Shown here piece after piece: positions 38,253 through 47,794 of a stretch of 64,000 nt of DNA. A program made the translations under genes and the position numbers. Source of the stretch: Paraburkholderia agricolaris. Its GTDB lineage: Bacteria > Pseudomonadota > Gammaproteobacteria > Burkholderiales > Burkholderiaceae. The stretch spans positions 2,480,001 to 2,544,000 of the forward strand of contig NZ_QPER01000001.1 of assembly GCF_009455635.1 (NCBI RefSeq), in the 5' to 3' direction. Numbering within the stretch: the stretch's first letter is position 1; the number at the start of each line of letters is the position of its first letter. The notes under the pieces were generated by a model. That model was given only the letters and a program-made list of their open reading frames with translations. It was not told the origin of the DNA and did no database searches.

Positions 38253-39290
38253 CTATGCCTTGACCGTCGCCAGCGCTTTCTTGACGAAGTCGTTGGTCCA
38301 CGCCTTCGACAAATCGATCGGCTTGCCCTGCACGGCCGGATCGAATGCCTGCAAGGTTTTCAGCGACGTGGCCGGGCCATCGGCGGGCATCAGCCCATCC
38401 GGCGACATCGCCTCCTTCACGTGCTGCCATGCATCCAGATAGACCGCGCGGTCGCCGAGCAGATAGCCCTCCGGCACCGTGTTGATCAATTCGCTGCCGG
38501 TCGCCGTTTGCAACCACTTGAGCGCGCGCACCATTGCATTAGTCAGCGCCTGAGTGGTGTTCGGATTCTTCGTGATGAAGCTCTGCGACGCGTACAGGCA
38601 GCCCGCGGGCATGTCGCCGCCGAACACGCTGCGGGTATCGGCCAGCGTACGCGTGTCCGACACGACGCGAATTTCGCCGGTGCGTTCGAGTTTGGTCATC
38701 ACCGGGTCGAGATTGGCGATCGCGTCGATCTGGCCCGACTGCAGCGCGGCGATCGCGCCCGCCCCTGCGCCCACCCCGATGAACGCCACGTCTTTCGCGG
38801 TCAGCCCGGCTTTTGCGAGCACGAAACTCGCCATGATCGAGGTCGACGAACCCGGCGCGGTGACGCCGATTTTCTTGCCCTTCAGATCGGCGATCGACTT
38901 GTAGTTCGGCATCGCCTTCTTCGACACGGCAAGCACGATCTGCGGCGCGCGCCCTTGCAGCACGAATTCGCGGAACATCTGCTTTTGCGCCTGCAACAGC
39001 AAGGTGTGTTCGAACGCGCCGGAGACCACGTCCGCGCTGCCACCCACGGCCGCCTTCAGCGCTTGCGAGCCGCCGGCGAAATCCGAGATTTCGACCTCGA
39101 GCCCCTCGTCCTTGAAGTAGTTGCGGCGCTCGGCAATCGTGAGCGGCAGGTAATAGAACAGGTTCTTGCCGCCGACGGCGATCGCCACCTTGCTGGTTTC
39201 AGGTTTGCCCTGGGCGAAAGCAAGCGGCGTGGCAGCGAAGGTGGCGCCCGCAAGCGCGGCGGTGCCGGCGAGGAAGGTTCTGCGTTGCAT
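38253..39290 (-). CDS. ABC transporter substrate-binding protein, NMT1/SsuA type
   Basis: 345 residues. The N-terminus MQRRTFLAGTAALAG with a hydrophobic stretch and AFA cleavage site may be a twin-arginine or Sec signal. The mature protein shows the family blocks VEISDFAGGSQALKAAVGGSADVVSGAFEH (in part) and LKGKKIGVTAPGSSTSIMASFVLAKAGL, typical of sulfonate/nitrate/pyrimidine-precursor-binding proteins. It comes 61 bases after the CoA-transferase gene on the same strand. The ligand cannot be told from sequence. Confidence 0.87.
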   Translation of the reverse strand: MQRRTFLAGTAALAGATFAATPLAFAQGKPETSKVAIAVGGKNLFYYLPLTIAERRNYFKDEGLEVEISDFAGGSQALKAAVGGSADVVSGAFEHTLLLQAQKQMFREFVLQGRAPQIVLAVSKKAMPNYKSIADLKGKKIGVTAPGSSTSIMASFVLAKAGLTAKDVAFIGVGAGAGAIAALQSGQIDAIANLDPVMTKLERTGEIRVVSDTRTLADTRSVFGGDMPAGCLYASQSFITKNPNTTQALTNAMVRALKWLQTATGSELINTVPEGYLLGDRAVYLDAWQHVKEAMSPDGLMPADGPATSLKTLQAFDPAVQGKPIDLSKAWTNDFVKKALATVKA

Positions 39291-39351
39291 CGTGTGTCGT
39301 CTCCGAACTTTGGTTTTGTTGTCTTCGCAGGGTCCAGCCACGCGCGCTCAC

Positions 39352-40584
39352 TCACACAATCTGTTGCGCACGCAACCTTGCAATATTGTCAGAATCATAA
39401 CCTAGCGACTGCAGGACTTCATCGGTATGTTCACCCAGTTCCGGGCCCAACCACCGCGTTTCACCGGGCGTGTCCGAAAGCTTCGGCGTTACTGCCGGCA
39501 GCGTGATTTCCTGACCGTCCTGCCACTTGAAGCGCTGGATCATCTGGCGTGCCATGAATTGCGGATCAGTGAACATGTCCGCGACGCTGTAAATACGGCC
39601 GACCGGCACGTCGGCGGCGTTCAGCACCGTGAGCGCTTCGTCGATGGTGCGCGTGGCGAGCCACGCGGCAATCGCCCCGTCGATCTCCTGGGTACGTGGC
39701 ACGCGGCCGTCGTTGTGCGTCAGACCGGGATCGTTCGCCAGATCTTCGCGTTCGATCGCGATCATCAAGCGTTTGAAAATCGGGTCGCTATTGCCACCAA
39801 TGACAATGCTGCCGTCGCGGCAAGGATACGTGTTCGACGGCACGATGCCCGGCAGCGACGCGCCGGTGCGCTCGCGCACCATGCCGTACACGCCGTACTC
39901 CGGCACCACGCTCTCCATCATGTTGAAGACCGCTTCGTACAACGCGACGTCGACCACCTGCCCTTTACCGCCGTTCACCTGTTTGTGATGCAGCGCCATC
40001 AATGCGCCGATCACGCCATGCAGTGCGGCAATCGAATCGCCGATTGAAATGCCGATACGCGGCGGCGGCAAATCCGGATAGCCGGTGATGTGGCGCAAGC
40101 CGCCCATCGATTCAGCGATCGCGCCGAATCCCGGCCGGTCGCGATACGGCCCGGTCTGGCCATAGCCGGACAGACGCACCATCACAAGCCCGGGATTCTC
40201 CGCCGACAGGACGTCATAACCGAGGCCGAGCTTTTCCAGCAAACCCGGCCGGAAATTTTCGACGACGATATCGGCTTCTTTCGCCAGACGCCGCACGATC
40301 TCCTTGCCCTCTTCAGCTTTCAGATTGATCGTCACCGATTTCTTGTTGCGCGCCTGAACGGCCCACCATAGCGAGGTGCCGCCGACTTCCGGATAGAGCT
40401 TGCGCCATTTGCGCAGTGGATCGCCGCCTTTGGGATCTTCGATCTTGATGACGTCGGCGCCGAACTCGCCGAGAAAGCGCGCAGCGAACGGGCCGGCGAT
40501 CAGCGTGCCGAGTTCGAGCACCTTGACGCCGGCAAGCGGGCCTTTCGGCGCGGCGGTGGCGCTGGGATCGGGGTTGACGCTCAT
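39352..40584 (-). CDS. CaiB/BaiF-family CoA-transferase
   Basis: 410 residues from MSVNPDPSATAAPKGP after a strong GAGGAGA. Family III CoA-transferase landmarks: LAGVKVLELGTLIAGPFAARFLGEFGADVIKIE (in part) with GDPLR, ARNKKSVTINLK, VENFRPGLLEKLGLGYD with the catalytic Asp region, and SIGDSIAALHGVIGALMAL. It moves CoA between carboxylic acids. It is followed on the same strand by the three ABC genes, which suggests it activates an imported acid. Confidence 0.88.
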   Translation of the reverse strand: MSVNPDPSATAAPKGPLAGVKVLELGTLIAGPFAARFLGEFGADVIKIEDPKGGDPLRKWRKLYPEVGGTSLWWAVQARNKKSVTINLKAEEGKEIVRRLAKEADIVVENFRPGLLEKLGLGYDVLSAENPGLVMVRLSGYGQTGPYRDRPGFGAIAESMGGLRHITGYPDLPPPRIGISIGDSIAALHGVIGALMALHHKQVNGGKGQVVDVALYEAVFNMMESVVPEYGVYGMVRERTGASLPGIVPSNTYPCRDGSIVIGGNSDPIFKRLMIAIEREDLANDPGLTHNDGRVPRTQEIDGAIAAWLATRTIDEALTVLNAADVPVGRIYSVADMFTDPQFMARQMIQRFKWQDGQEITLPAVTPKLSDTPGETRWLGPELGEHTDEVLQSLGYDSDNIARLRAQQIV

Positions 40585-40706
40585 AGGTCTCCTCTGTGGT
40601 CTGTTCTTGTCCGGGCACGGCCTCGTGGCCTGACGGATCGATCTCACACGATTTCGCCCAGACATTGCGGGCGCCGCGAGACGTGGCGCTCCCGCAGCTA
40701 ATCGCG

Positions 40707-41303
40707 CTACATCGAACGCCGGTCGAGCATTGCGCGGGCGATGGTGCCGGCGTCGACGTATTCGAGTTCACCGCCCACCGGCACGCCGCGCGCGAGGCGC
40801 GTGACGGCAAGACCGCGCGCCTTGAGCGTCTGCCCGAGGTAATGCGCGGTGGCCTCGCCTTCATTGGTGAAATTGGTTGCGAGCACGACTTCCGTGACGA
40901 TGCCATCCGATGCGCGCTTGACCAGCCGATCGAAATGGATCTCCTTCGGACCGATGCCGTCGAGCGGACTGAGCCGACCCATCAGCACGAAATAGAGGCC
41001 GCGATAGGTCATGGTCTGTTCGAGCATGATCTGGTCGGCGGGCGTCTCGACGACGCACAGCAACGTCGGATCGCGCTCCTCATCGAGGCAGACCTCGCAG
41101 ATCTGCGCTTCGGTAAAGGTATTGCACTTCTCGCAGTGCTGCAGATGTTCAGTCGCGAACAGCAACGAGCGCCCGAGTTTTTCGGCGCCGTCGCGGTCGT
41201 GCTGCATCAGGTGGTACGCCATGCGTTGCGCGGATTTGGGCCCGACTCCGGGCAGCACGCGCAGCGCTTCGACGAGCGCCGACAAGGCGGAAGGTTGTTT
41301 CAT
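40707..41303 (-). CDS. recR: Recombination mediator RecR
   Basis: 198 residues. An HhH region ([17 protein letters not shown]), a four-Cys zinc finger ([16 protein letters not shown]) and a Toprim domain ([34 protein letters not shown]) are visible. RecR with RecO loads RecA at gaps. It closes dnaX-ybaB-recR; the order is conserved in many bacteria. Confidence 0.95.
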   Translation of the reverse strand: MKQPSALSALVEALRVLPGVGPKSAQRMAYHLMQHDRDGAEKLGRSLLFATEHLQHCEKCNTFTEAQICEVCLDEERDPTLLCVVETPADQIMLEQTMTYRGLYFVLMGRLSPLDGIGPKEIHFDRLVKRASDGIVTEVVLATNFTNEGEATAHYLGQTLKARGLAVTRLARGVPVGGELEYVDAGTIARAMLDRRSM

Positions 41304-41396
41304 GCGGATCGGCGGTGTCGAAGTGGGTGTTGCCGGGGATTCAACTCACGCCGCGGCCACAGCGGCAGCGTGAGTCCATTCTTGCAGCGGCGCCGC

Positions 41397-41723
41397 TCAG
41401 AACGGCAGCTTGAAGCCCGGCGGCAGCGGCAGACCCGAAGTCATTCCGCCCATCTTTTCCTGAGCGGTGGCCTCGGCCTTACGCACGGCGTCGTTGAATG
41501 CAGCGGCGACCAGGTCTTCCAGCATGTCCTTGTCGTCGGCAAGCAGGCTCGGATCGATCGATACGCGGCGCACGTCGTTCTTGCAGGTCATCGTCACCTT
41601 GACGAGACCGGCGCCCGACTGCCCTTCGACTTCGATCAATGCAAGCTGCTCCTGCATCTTCTTCATGTTTTCCTGCATCTGCTGGGCCTGCTTCATCAGC
41701 CCGGCGAGTTGGCCTTTCATCAT
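41397..41723 (-). CDS. ybaB: Nucleoid-associated protein YbaB/EbfC
   Basis: 108 residues from [20 protein letters not shown]. coli YbaB has 109. A coiled-coil-like N-terminal helix precedes a beta domain ([23 protein letters not shown]). AAGGAGC lies 8 bases before the chosen ATG, with a second ATG two codons upstream. It binds DNA as a dimer and is cotranscribed with dnaX and recR. Confidence 0.92.
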   Translation of the reverse strand: MMKGQLAGLMKQAQQMQENMKKMQEQLALIEVEGQSGAGLVKVTMTCKNDVRRVSIDPSLLADDKDMLEDLVAAAFNDAVRKAEATAQEKMGGMTSGLPLPPGFKLPF

Positions 41724-41786
41724 GGACATGCTCCTTCTTGATAGCGTGAAATCCGGAAATCGGGTGCGCCACGGGGGCGCGGCGAA

Positions 41787-44498
41787 TCAGTGGACGGACG
41801 GCGCGCCGTTCGGGCCGGCGTCCTGAGTGATCGGGCGAATCGAGCCGGGAACGATGCTCGCGCCGAATTCGCGGATCAGCGACTGCACGAACGGATCGGC
41901 GCCGATTTCGCGCTCGGCTTCCTGCTGGCGCTGGGCCCGCATCGCGGCGTCGTGCGCGGCTGCCGTGCGGCGCGCCGGGCCGACTTCGACCAGCACGTCG
42001 ACGTTCTGGCCGAGCTTGTCGGCGAGCGCGGCTTTCAGTTTAGCGACCTGCGAAGCCTCAGCGTACTGCGGCACCGGCACGTTCAGTTTGAGCGTGTTGC
42101 CTTCGAGCGCCATCAGTTCGCTGTTGAACGCGAGTTGATACGAGATGCCCTTGAGCGGCAGATCGACGGCGAGCGCGGGCCAGTCGCCCTGAAAACCCAG
42201 CGGATCGAGCGGCACGGCGGGCGGCAATGGCCGCCTGTCGACCGCCGGCGCGGGTGTCGGCGCAGGCGCGGCGTTCACGCGGACATCGTCGGGACCACTG
42301 TCGAACACCGGCACGTAGTTGTCGTCCGGCAGGCCGTAATAGCCCTCGTCTGCTGCGGTGAGCGGCATGTATTCATCGGGCGGCATGTCGTCCCACGGCG
42401 CGCCCGGCGAGCCACCTGACTCCTGATGCTGCGGGGACGGTGCACGCGCTGCCGGCGCGGCGTCCTGTTGCGCCGCGCGGCGCGGGGCACCGGGCGTCGG
42501 CACATTGACGACCACGCGCGGTGCGGCCGGCTTCGGTGTAACCGGCGCGGCAGCAGGCTTGGCGGTGGTTGCCGCCGTCGTGCGGCCACGGTCGGACGAT
42601 ACTTTCAGACCGGCGCTGCGCAAGACATTGAGCGCGTCGCTCGCGCCGCCGGCACGGCGCGGCGGAATCTCGGCCGCGGGCGGCGATTCTTGCGACGCCG
42701 TCGCGGACGCGGACGCGGACGCGGCTTCTTCCGCCCGTGCAGACGCGGCTGCAGCCGGAGCAGTGAATGAAGACGCGGGCACCGAATTCTCGGGAGCGGC
42801 TGCGACGGATGGTTCGTTCGGGAACGGCTCGGTGGGCGCATCGTCCCAAGGCGCCAAGGCCCGTGCGGTCGCTACTTTTGTGGTCTCGATGGTTTCAGAT
42901 GCTTCGGCTGCCAAGGCCGGGGGCGTTGTTTCGAGCATCGCGACCGCTCGCGGCGCGCTCGCCTGCGTCAATGCGGGAGACGCCGACTCACTCAGACCCC
43001 GCTCGGCGGGCGGTTCTTCGTGCCACGGAGCTAAAGCTGGCGCGGCAATGGCGGCCGCAGCCGTAGGCGCATTCGGCTCCCCAGAAACAGTTGCAGTTAC
43101 GGACCTGGAAGCGGCAGCCGCTTCGCCAGAGGCCGGTGCGGACACGGCAACAGTTGCCGCTTCAGCTATGGCGGCTTTCGGCACATCAGTATTTCCAACT
43201 GCCTCCGCAGACGCCGGGTGCTGCGAATCCAGCGTCGAGGGCTTCGCGTTTGCCACTGGATTCGCGGAGCGTACCGGCGCCGCAGGGGCTGCTTCGAGCG
43301 CCCGCGCCGCCGGCTGCTGCGCGGCGACCGCCGGCGCGCCGGAGCGCTTCGCACCACCCGCCCCCGCTGGCCCTGCCGGACGCGCGGAAGCAGCACCGCC
43401 GCCACCGCCGGTGGGCGCCGGCTCGAACGCCAGCATGCGCAGCAATGTCATTGTGAAACCGGCGTATTCATCAGGCGCGAGACCCAGTTCGCTTCGGCCG
43501 ATAGTCGCAATCTGATAAAACAACTGCACCTGCTCGGCGCTCAACGCTTCGGCAAAGCGACGCAGATCGCCCGCTTCCGGCCATTCGTCCAACACCGACG
43601 ACGGCGCGAACTGCGCCCACGCGATTCGGTGCAGCAAGCTTGCGAGATCCTGCAACGCCGTCGAAAACGACAGGCTGCGCAACGCCATCTCGTCCGCGAC
43701 TGCCAGCACGGCGGCGCCGTCGCCATCGGCCAGCGCGTCGAGCAGGCGAATCAGATAGCTTTGATCGAGTGCGCCGAGCATGCCGCGCACCGCCTCTTCA
43801 TTCACCTGATTGGCCGAATAGGCGATCGCCTGGTCAGTCAGCGAGAGCGCGTCGCGCATCGAGCCGTCGGCCGCGCGTGCGAGCAGACGCAACGCCTGGG
43901 CGTCGTAAGGCACCTGCTCTTCGCCGAGGATGTGCTCGAGATGCGAGACGATATGCCCGGCCGGCATCTGCTTCAGATTGAACTGTAGACAGCGTGACAG
44001 CACCGTGACCGGAATCTTCTGCGGATCGGTTGTGGCAAGAATGAATTTGACATGCGAAGGCGGTTCTTCCAGCGTCTTCAGCATCGCGTTGAACGCGTGG
44101 TTGGTCAGCATGTGCACTTCGTCGATCATGTAGACCTTGAAGCGCGCATCGACCGGCGCGTAAACCGCGCGCTCCAGCAGCGCCGCCATTTCGTCGACAC
44201 CGCGGTTACTCGCCGCGTCCATCTCCACGTAATCGACAAAGCGACCTTCGTCGATCTCCCGGCACGCGCGGCACACGCCGCACGGAGTGGAAGTCACGCC
44301 GGTTTCGCAATTCAACGCCTTGGCGAAGATGCGCGACAGCGTGGTTTTACCGACGCCGCGGGTGCCGGTAAACAGATAGGCATGGTGCAGACGGCCACCG
44401 TCGAGCGCGTGCGTGAGCGCGCGCACCACGTGCTCCTGTCCGACGAGCGAAGCGAAATCCTTCGGCCGCCATTTGCGTGCGAGAACTTGATAGGTCAT
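41787..44498 (-). CDS. dnaX: DNA polymerase III subunits gamma and tau
   Basis: 903 residues; E. coli tau has 643. The AAA+ core shows Walker A GTRGVGKTTLSRI, the zinc knuckle in CETGVTSTPCGVCRAC, and Walker B/sensor blocks VYMIDEVHMLTNHAFNAML. After the clamp-loader domains (to about 365) comes a very long Ala/Pro/Glu-rich linker (about 370-740), then a conserved tau C-terminus (LDPLGFQGDWPALAVDLPLKG). It is the motor of the clamp loader. I found no obvious A-run slippage site for a gamma product. Confidence 0.95.
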   Translation of the reverse strand: MTYQVLARKWRPKDFASLVGQEHVVRALTHALDGGRLHHAYLFTGTRGVGKTTLSRIFAKALNCETGVTSTPCGVCRACREIDEGRFVDYVEMDAASNRGVDEMAALLERAVYAPVDARFKVYMIDEVHMLTNHAFNAMLKTLEEPPSHVKFILATTDPQKIPVTVLSRCLQFNLKQMPAGHIVSHLEHILGEEQVPYDAQALRLLARAADGSMRDALSLTDQAIAYSANQVNEEAVRGMLGALDQSYLIRLLDALADGDGAAVLAVADEMALRSLSFSTALQDLASLLHRIAWAQFAPSSVLDEWPEAGDLRRFAEALSAEQVQLFYQIATIGRSELGLAPDEYAGFTMTLLRMLAFEPAPTGGGGGAASARPAGPAGAGGAKRSGAPAVAAQQPAARALEAAPAAPVRSANPVANAKPSTLDSQHPASAEAVGNTDVPKAAIAEAATVAVSAPASGEAAAASRSVTATVSGEPNAPTAAAAIAAPALAPWHEEPPAERGLSESASPALTQASAPRAVAMLETTPPALAAEASETIETTKVATARALAPWDDAPTEPFPNEPSVAAAPENSVPASSFTAPAAAASARAEEAASASASATASQESPPAAEIPPRRAGGASDALNVLRSAGLKVSSDRGRTTAATTAKPAAAPVTPKPAAPRVVVNVPTPGAPRRAAQQDAAPAARAPSPQHQESGGSPGAPWDDMPPDEYMPLTAADEGYYGLPDDNYVPVFDSGPDDVRVNAAPAPTPAPAVDRRPLPPAVPLDPLGFQGDWPALAVDLPLKGISYQLAFNSELMALEGNTLKLNVPVPQYAEASQVAKLKAALADKLGQNVDVLVEVGPARRTAAAHDAAMRAQRQQEAEREIGADPFVQSLIREFGASIVPGSIRPITQDAGPNGAPSVH

Positions 44499-44707
44499 CC
44501 GGAAATTGTATCAGTAACGATGGCGCGCAAAACCGAATCGAGACGGCGCGCGAACGCATGTTGCCGCTTCATTGAAACAGGCTAACGGACCGATAGAAAA
44601 AAATAGATGAAGTGCGCGAGAAACGCCAATGCAGTGTCTGAGTGACAGCGGCAAGAGTAAAACAAGGGCGGTGGAGGTACGGCAGAAGAAAACAGAAAGA
44701 GGAAGGT

Positions 44708-44803
44708 GACGAGCCTGACCCTCGGCACTGGTGGAAAACGGCTGTGGCTGCTTCGTTCCCGACCTGACCAGGTTGACCATCCCTCCATGCGAGGAGGCCC
44801 GTC
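44708..44803 (-). ncRNA. ffs: 4.5S RNA of the signal recognition particle
   Basis: About 96 bases on the minus strand. The conserved tip is GGTCAGGTC, then GGGAACGAAGCAGCC, as in all bacterial SRP RNAs. The 5' end GACGGGCCT pairs with the 3' end AGGCTCGTC. A -10 element TAGAAT at 44811-44816 fits the 5' end at 44803. The RNA binds Ffh and targets membrane proteins. T-rich DNA follows the 3' end. The 209 bases between it and dnaX hold nothing else I can identify. Confidence 0.93.
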
Positions 44804-44810
44804 ACGAAAC

Positions 44811-44816
44811 ATTCTA
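44811..44816 (-). promoter_or_regulatory. -10 element of the SRP RNA gene
   Basis: TAGAAT on the minus strand, 7 bases before the predicted RNA 5' end. No strong -35 is seen. Confidence 0.6.
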
Positions 44817-45247
44817 TCATCGCTCGGACCGCCGCGCGACTGTAAATACGAACAAACCGACATCGGCGCGCTGAATAGGGAGCTTCGCACCATATAGTGC
44901 AGCACCCCGCGGCACGGGCTCGGGGTACTTGAGTTTGCGGCGCCCGCCACCAGATAAGCAGCGTCGCGGTTGTTAAAACGGAGTGGCGCTTCACCGGCAG
45001 CCATGGGCCCCACTGCCTTTGATGAGTACTATCACCACCGGCAACGCATAGCGAATTAAGCTAAACTGCCATACGGATGACCCGCAAACGCGAGCTTTCC
45101 GCACATTCCAGGAATGGTCTTTCGACTTTTTCAGGCAGGTGTCGGCAAGGTTCCGCTTGCGGCAAAGCGAACGGAAGTTTCCCTAGATTTTGACGTATCG
45201 TGGCGAGCAATTCAGGCGGGCCTCGAACCGATAGAGGTATTCATACA
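44817..45247. other. Intergenic region between SRP RNA gene and trxA
   Basis: About 430 bases between divergent genes. I looked for tRNA cloverleafs, coding frames with ribosome sites and terminators and found none. An AT-richer part near 45045-45070 may hold the trxA promoter but shows no full consensus. Confidence 0.5.
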
Positions 45248-45574
45248 ATGAGCGAATCAATCAAGCATATTAGCGACGCATCGTTCGAACAGGACGTCGT
45301 GAAATCCGATAAACCCGTGCTGCTCGATTTCTGGGCTGAATGGTGCGGTCCGTGCAAGATGATCGCGCCGATCCTCGACGAAGTCGCCAAGGATTACGCC
45401 GATCGCCTGCAAATCGCCAAGATCAACGTCGACGAACATCAATCGACGCCGGCCAAGTTCGGCGTGCGCGGCATCCCCACGCTGCTGCTCTTCAAGAATG
45501 GCGCTGTCGCCGCGCAGAAAGTCGGCGCGCTGTCGAAGTCGCAACTCACCGCATTCCTCGACGGCAACCTGTAA
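45248..45574 (+). CDS. trxA: Thioredoxin 1
   Basis: 108 residues from [17 protein letters not shown]. The redox motif WCGPC has Cys33 and Cys36, preceded by LLDFWAEW; cis-Pro lies in [10 protein letters not shown]. Length and sequence are typical of TrxA. It reduces protein disulfides in the cytoplasm. GAGGT precedes the ATG. It is followed by rho, the usual trxA-rho order. Confidence 0.95.
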   Translation: MSESIKHISDASFEQDVVKSDKPVLLDFWAEWCGPCKMIAPILDEVAKDYADRLQIAKINVDEHQSTPAKFGVRGIPTLLLFKNGAVAAQKVGALSKSQLTAFLDGNL

Positions 45575-45621
45575 AGCGGCACATCGGCGCGCCGAAGATC
45601 TCTTCAGACTTTCAGGCGCGC

Positions 45622-45647
45622 TGTCTTAGGCGTATGTCTTAGGCGTG
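45622..45647 (+). repeat. 13-base tandem repeat in the trxA-rho spacer
   Basis: TGTCTTAGGCGTA is followed directly by TGTCTTAGGCGTG. The second copy runs into the hairpin that begins at 45641. Confidence 0.75.
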
Positions 45648-45668
45648 TTGTCCCGCGACAACACGCCT
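45641..45668 (+). promoter_or_regulatory. Perfect 12-base-pair hairpin without U-tract before rho
   Basis: AGGCGTGTTGTC pairs with GACAACACGCCT around CCGC. No T-run follows on the plus strand, so it is not a standard intrinsic terminator; it may mark the trxA mRNA end or take part in rho control. Confidence 0.5.
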
Positions 45669-45713
45669 GATAAGAAAGATGCCATGCCATCGCACTGGCG
45701 AAATTCGTCGTGT

Positions 45714-45724
45714 GCTATGCTAGA
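45714..45724 (+). promoter_or_regulatory. rho promoter, extended -10
   Basis: TGCTAGAAT (45716-45724) is an extended -10 of TGN-TAGAAT form. It lies 100 bases before the rho ATG. The -35 region is weak, as is common with extended -10 promoters. Confidence 0.6.
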
Positions 45725-45823
45725 ATCCGCAAAACGTCGAAAAGACGTGTAAGTCCTTGAGCGGTTCCGCTCACTCTCCTCCCAGATTTCATTTCGTCGC
45801 ACCTTCTCCTGCGGGTTCTCCGT

Positions 45824-47092
45824 ATGCATTTATCCGAGCTTAAGACTCTGCACGTGTCCGAATTGATCGAGATGGCCAATGGCCTCGAGATCGAAAGTGC
45901 AAACCGCCTGCGCAAGCAGGAATTGATGTTTGCCATTCTAAAAAAACGAGCCAAAACGGGCGACACGATCTTCGGCGACGGCACGCTCGAAGTGCTGCCG
46001 GACGGCTTCGGCTTCCTGCGTTCGCCGGAAACCTCGTATCTCGCCAGCACGGACGATATTTACATCAGCCCGTCGCAAATCCGCCGCTTCAACCTGCACA
46101 CGGGCGACACGATCGAAGGCGAAGTGCGTACGCCGAAAGACGGTGAACGCTATTTCGCGCTGGTGAAGGTGGACAAGGTCAACGGCCAGCCGCCGGAAGC
46201 CTCGAAGCACAAGATCATGTTCGAAAACCTGACGCCGCTGCACCCGAACAAGGTGCTGCTGCTCGAACGTGAAATGCGTGGCGAGGAAAACGTCACGGGC
46301 CGCATCATCGACATGATCGCGCCGATCGGCAAAGGCCAGCGCGGGCTGCTGGTGGCGTCGCCGAAATCCGGTAAGACGGTGATGCTGCAGCACATCGCAC
46401 ACGCCATCAAGCAAAACCACCCGGATGTCGTACTGTTCGTGCTGTTGATCGACGAACGCCCGGAAGAAGTGACCGAAATGCAGCGTTCGGTGGCGGGCGA
46501 AGTGATTGCCTCCACATTCGACGAACCGGCCGCGCGTCACGTGCAAGTCGCCGAAATGGTGATCGAGAAAGCCAAGCGCCTCGTCGAAATGAAGAACGAC
46601 GTGGTGATTCTGCTCGACTCGATCACGCGTCTCGCGCGTGCATACAACACCGTCGTGCCGGCCTCGGGCAAGGTGCTGACGGGTGGTGTCGACGCGAACG
46701 CGCTGCAACGCCCGAAGCGTTTCTTCGGCGCGGCGCGCAATATCGAAGAAGGCGGTTCGCTGACCATCATCGGCACGGCGCTGATCGAAACCGGCAGCCG
46801 TATGGACGACGTGATCTACGAAGAGTTCAAGGGCACCGGCAATATGGAAGTGCACCTCGAGCGCCGCCTTGCTGAAAAGCGCGTCTATCCGTCGATCAAC
46901 CTGAACAAGTCCGGCACGCGCCGTGAAGAACTGCTGATCAAGCCCGAAGTGCTGCAAAAGATCTGGGTGCTGCGCAAGTTCATTCACGACATGGACGAAG
47001 TCGAGTCGATGGAATTCCTGCTCGACAAGATTCGCCAGACGAAGAGCAACTCCGAATTCTTCGACATGATGCGTCGTGGCGGCGGCAGTTAA
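45824..47092 (+). CDS. rho: Transcription termination factor Rho
   Basis: 422 residues. The N-terminal RNA-binding domain starts [20 protein letters not shown] and includes [18 protein letters not shown] (cold-shock fold). The ATPase core has the P-loop [26 protein letters not shown] (Walker B) and the Q/R loops ([19 protein letters not shown]). Length is within one or two residues of the proteobacterial norm. It ends transcription at C-rich untranslated RNA. Its own gene ends with a strong intrinsic terminator at 47131. Confidence 0.97.
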   Translation: MHLSELKTLHVSELIEMANGLEIESANRLRKQELMFAILKKRAKTGDTIFGDGTLEVLPDGFGFLRSPETSYLASTDDIYISPSQIRRFNLHTGDTIEGEVRTPKDGERYFALVKVDKVNGQPPEASKHKIMFENLTPLHPNKVLLLEREMRGEENVTGRIIDMIAPIGKGQRGLLVASPKSGKTVMLQHIAHAIKQNHPDVVLFVLLIDERPEEVTEMQRSVAGEVIASTFDEPAARHVQVAEMVIEKAKRLVEMKNDVVILLDSITRLARAYNTVVPASGKVLTGGVDANALQRPKRFFGAARNIEEGGSLTIIGTALIETGSRMDDVIYEEFKGTGNMEVHLERRLAEKRVYPSINLNKSGTRREELLIKPEVLQKIWVLRKFIHDMDEVESMEFLLDKIRQTKSNSEFFDMMRRGGGS

Positions 47093-47130
47093 GGCTTCAC
47101 GCCGAAACAGCCGCACCCGCTGCACTGCAT

Positions 47131-47166
47131 AAAAAAAGCCGCTCGCCACAACGAGCGGCTTTTTTT
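47131..47166 (+). terminator. Intrinsic terminator of rho
   Basis: AAGCCGCTCG pairs with CGAGCGGCTT around CCACAA, flanked by seven A and followed by eight T. Confidence 0.95.
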
Positions 47167-47209
47167 CGCCCACAGGATTTCATCCCAACGATGTGCGGCA
47201 AAGCATGGC

Positions 47210-47233
47210 AACGTATACGTGAACGTACACGTT
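47210..47233 (+). promoter_or_regulatory. MerR-type operator upstream of merR-MFS
   Basis: An imperfect palindrome of 12+12 bases: left arm AACGTATACGTG, right arm AACGTACACGTT (10 of 12 positions complementary). A -10-like TACAAT follows at 47238-47243, so the operator covers the expected -35/spacer area. It starts 63 bases before the merR ATG. Confidence 0.6.
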
Positions 47234-47272
47234 GCAGTACAATGCACTCTTCCGTCATGCTGGCGCTGCCTT

Positions 47273-47794
47273 ATGTCGAAGGATTCACCCGCCCTGCTCA
47301 CCGTACGCGATGCCGCCGAACGCCTCGGCGTCACGCCGCGCACGCTGAAGTACTACGAGGAACGCGGTCTCGTCGCGCCTACCCGCAGCGAAGGCCGCTA
47401 CCGCCTCTATGACGAGGAGGACCTGAAGCGCTTCGGACGCATTCTGCGGCTGCGCTCGCTCGGCTTTTCGCTGCACAGCATCACCGAAATGCTCAAACGC
47501 CCGCTCGAGCCGGTCGAAGGCGGTCATCGCTATTCCACCGAATCGCTGCAGCAGATTCGCGACGCCATTTCAGACCAGGTCCAGGCGCTCGATGCCCGCA
47601 TCGAAACGATGCGCCGCGAACTCAAGGAAGCACAGAAGCTGCGCGCTGAACTGAGTCCGGACCTCGACTATCTCGAACGACGGCTCGCCGGCGAGAACGC
47701 GGACGCGCTGCTCGAACAACGCCGCAACGCATTCGCCAAAGCTGACACCACGTCGCTCGCGAGGCGACCGAAAAAGTCGGGCGAGCCCACATGA
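47273..47794 (+). CDS. MerR-family regulator
   Basis: 173 residues from MSKDSPALLTVRDAAERLGV. The winged helix (VTPRTLKYYEERGLVAPTRSEGRYRLYD) is shown here by its parts VTPRTLKYYEERGL and EGRYRLYD; a long dimerisation helix follows (IRDAISDQVQALDARIETMRR, in part). No metal-binding Cys are present, so it is not a metal sensor of the MerR/CueR kind. Its stop overlaps the start of the MFS gene (ATGA), and a palindrome lies in its promoter, so it probably controls itself and the transporter. Confidence 0.85.
   Translation: MSKDSPALLTVRDAAERLGVTPRTLKYYEERGLVAPTRSEGRYRLYDEEDLKRFGRILRLRSLGFSLHSITEMLKRPLEPVEGGHRYSTESLQQIRDAISDQVQALDARIETMRRELKEAQKLRAELSPDLDYLERRLAGENADALLEQRRNAFAKADTTSLARRPKKSGEPT

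Noticed and set aside
42505..43515. A 336-codon Ala-rich plus-strand frame in dnaX
   Set aside because: It comes from the low-complexity dnaX linker read on the other strand; no ribosome site or domain.
44804..45247. A possible tRNA or second small RNA next to the SRP RNA gene
   Set aside because: I found no cloverleaf, CCA end or terminator in this stretch.
45938..47173. A 411-codon minus-strand frame over rho
   Set aside because: It is the antisense shadow of rho and runs into the rho terminator.
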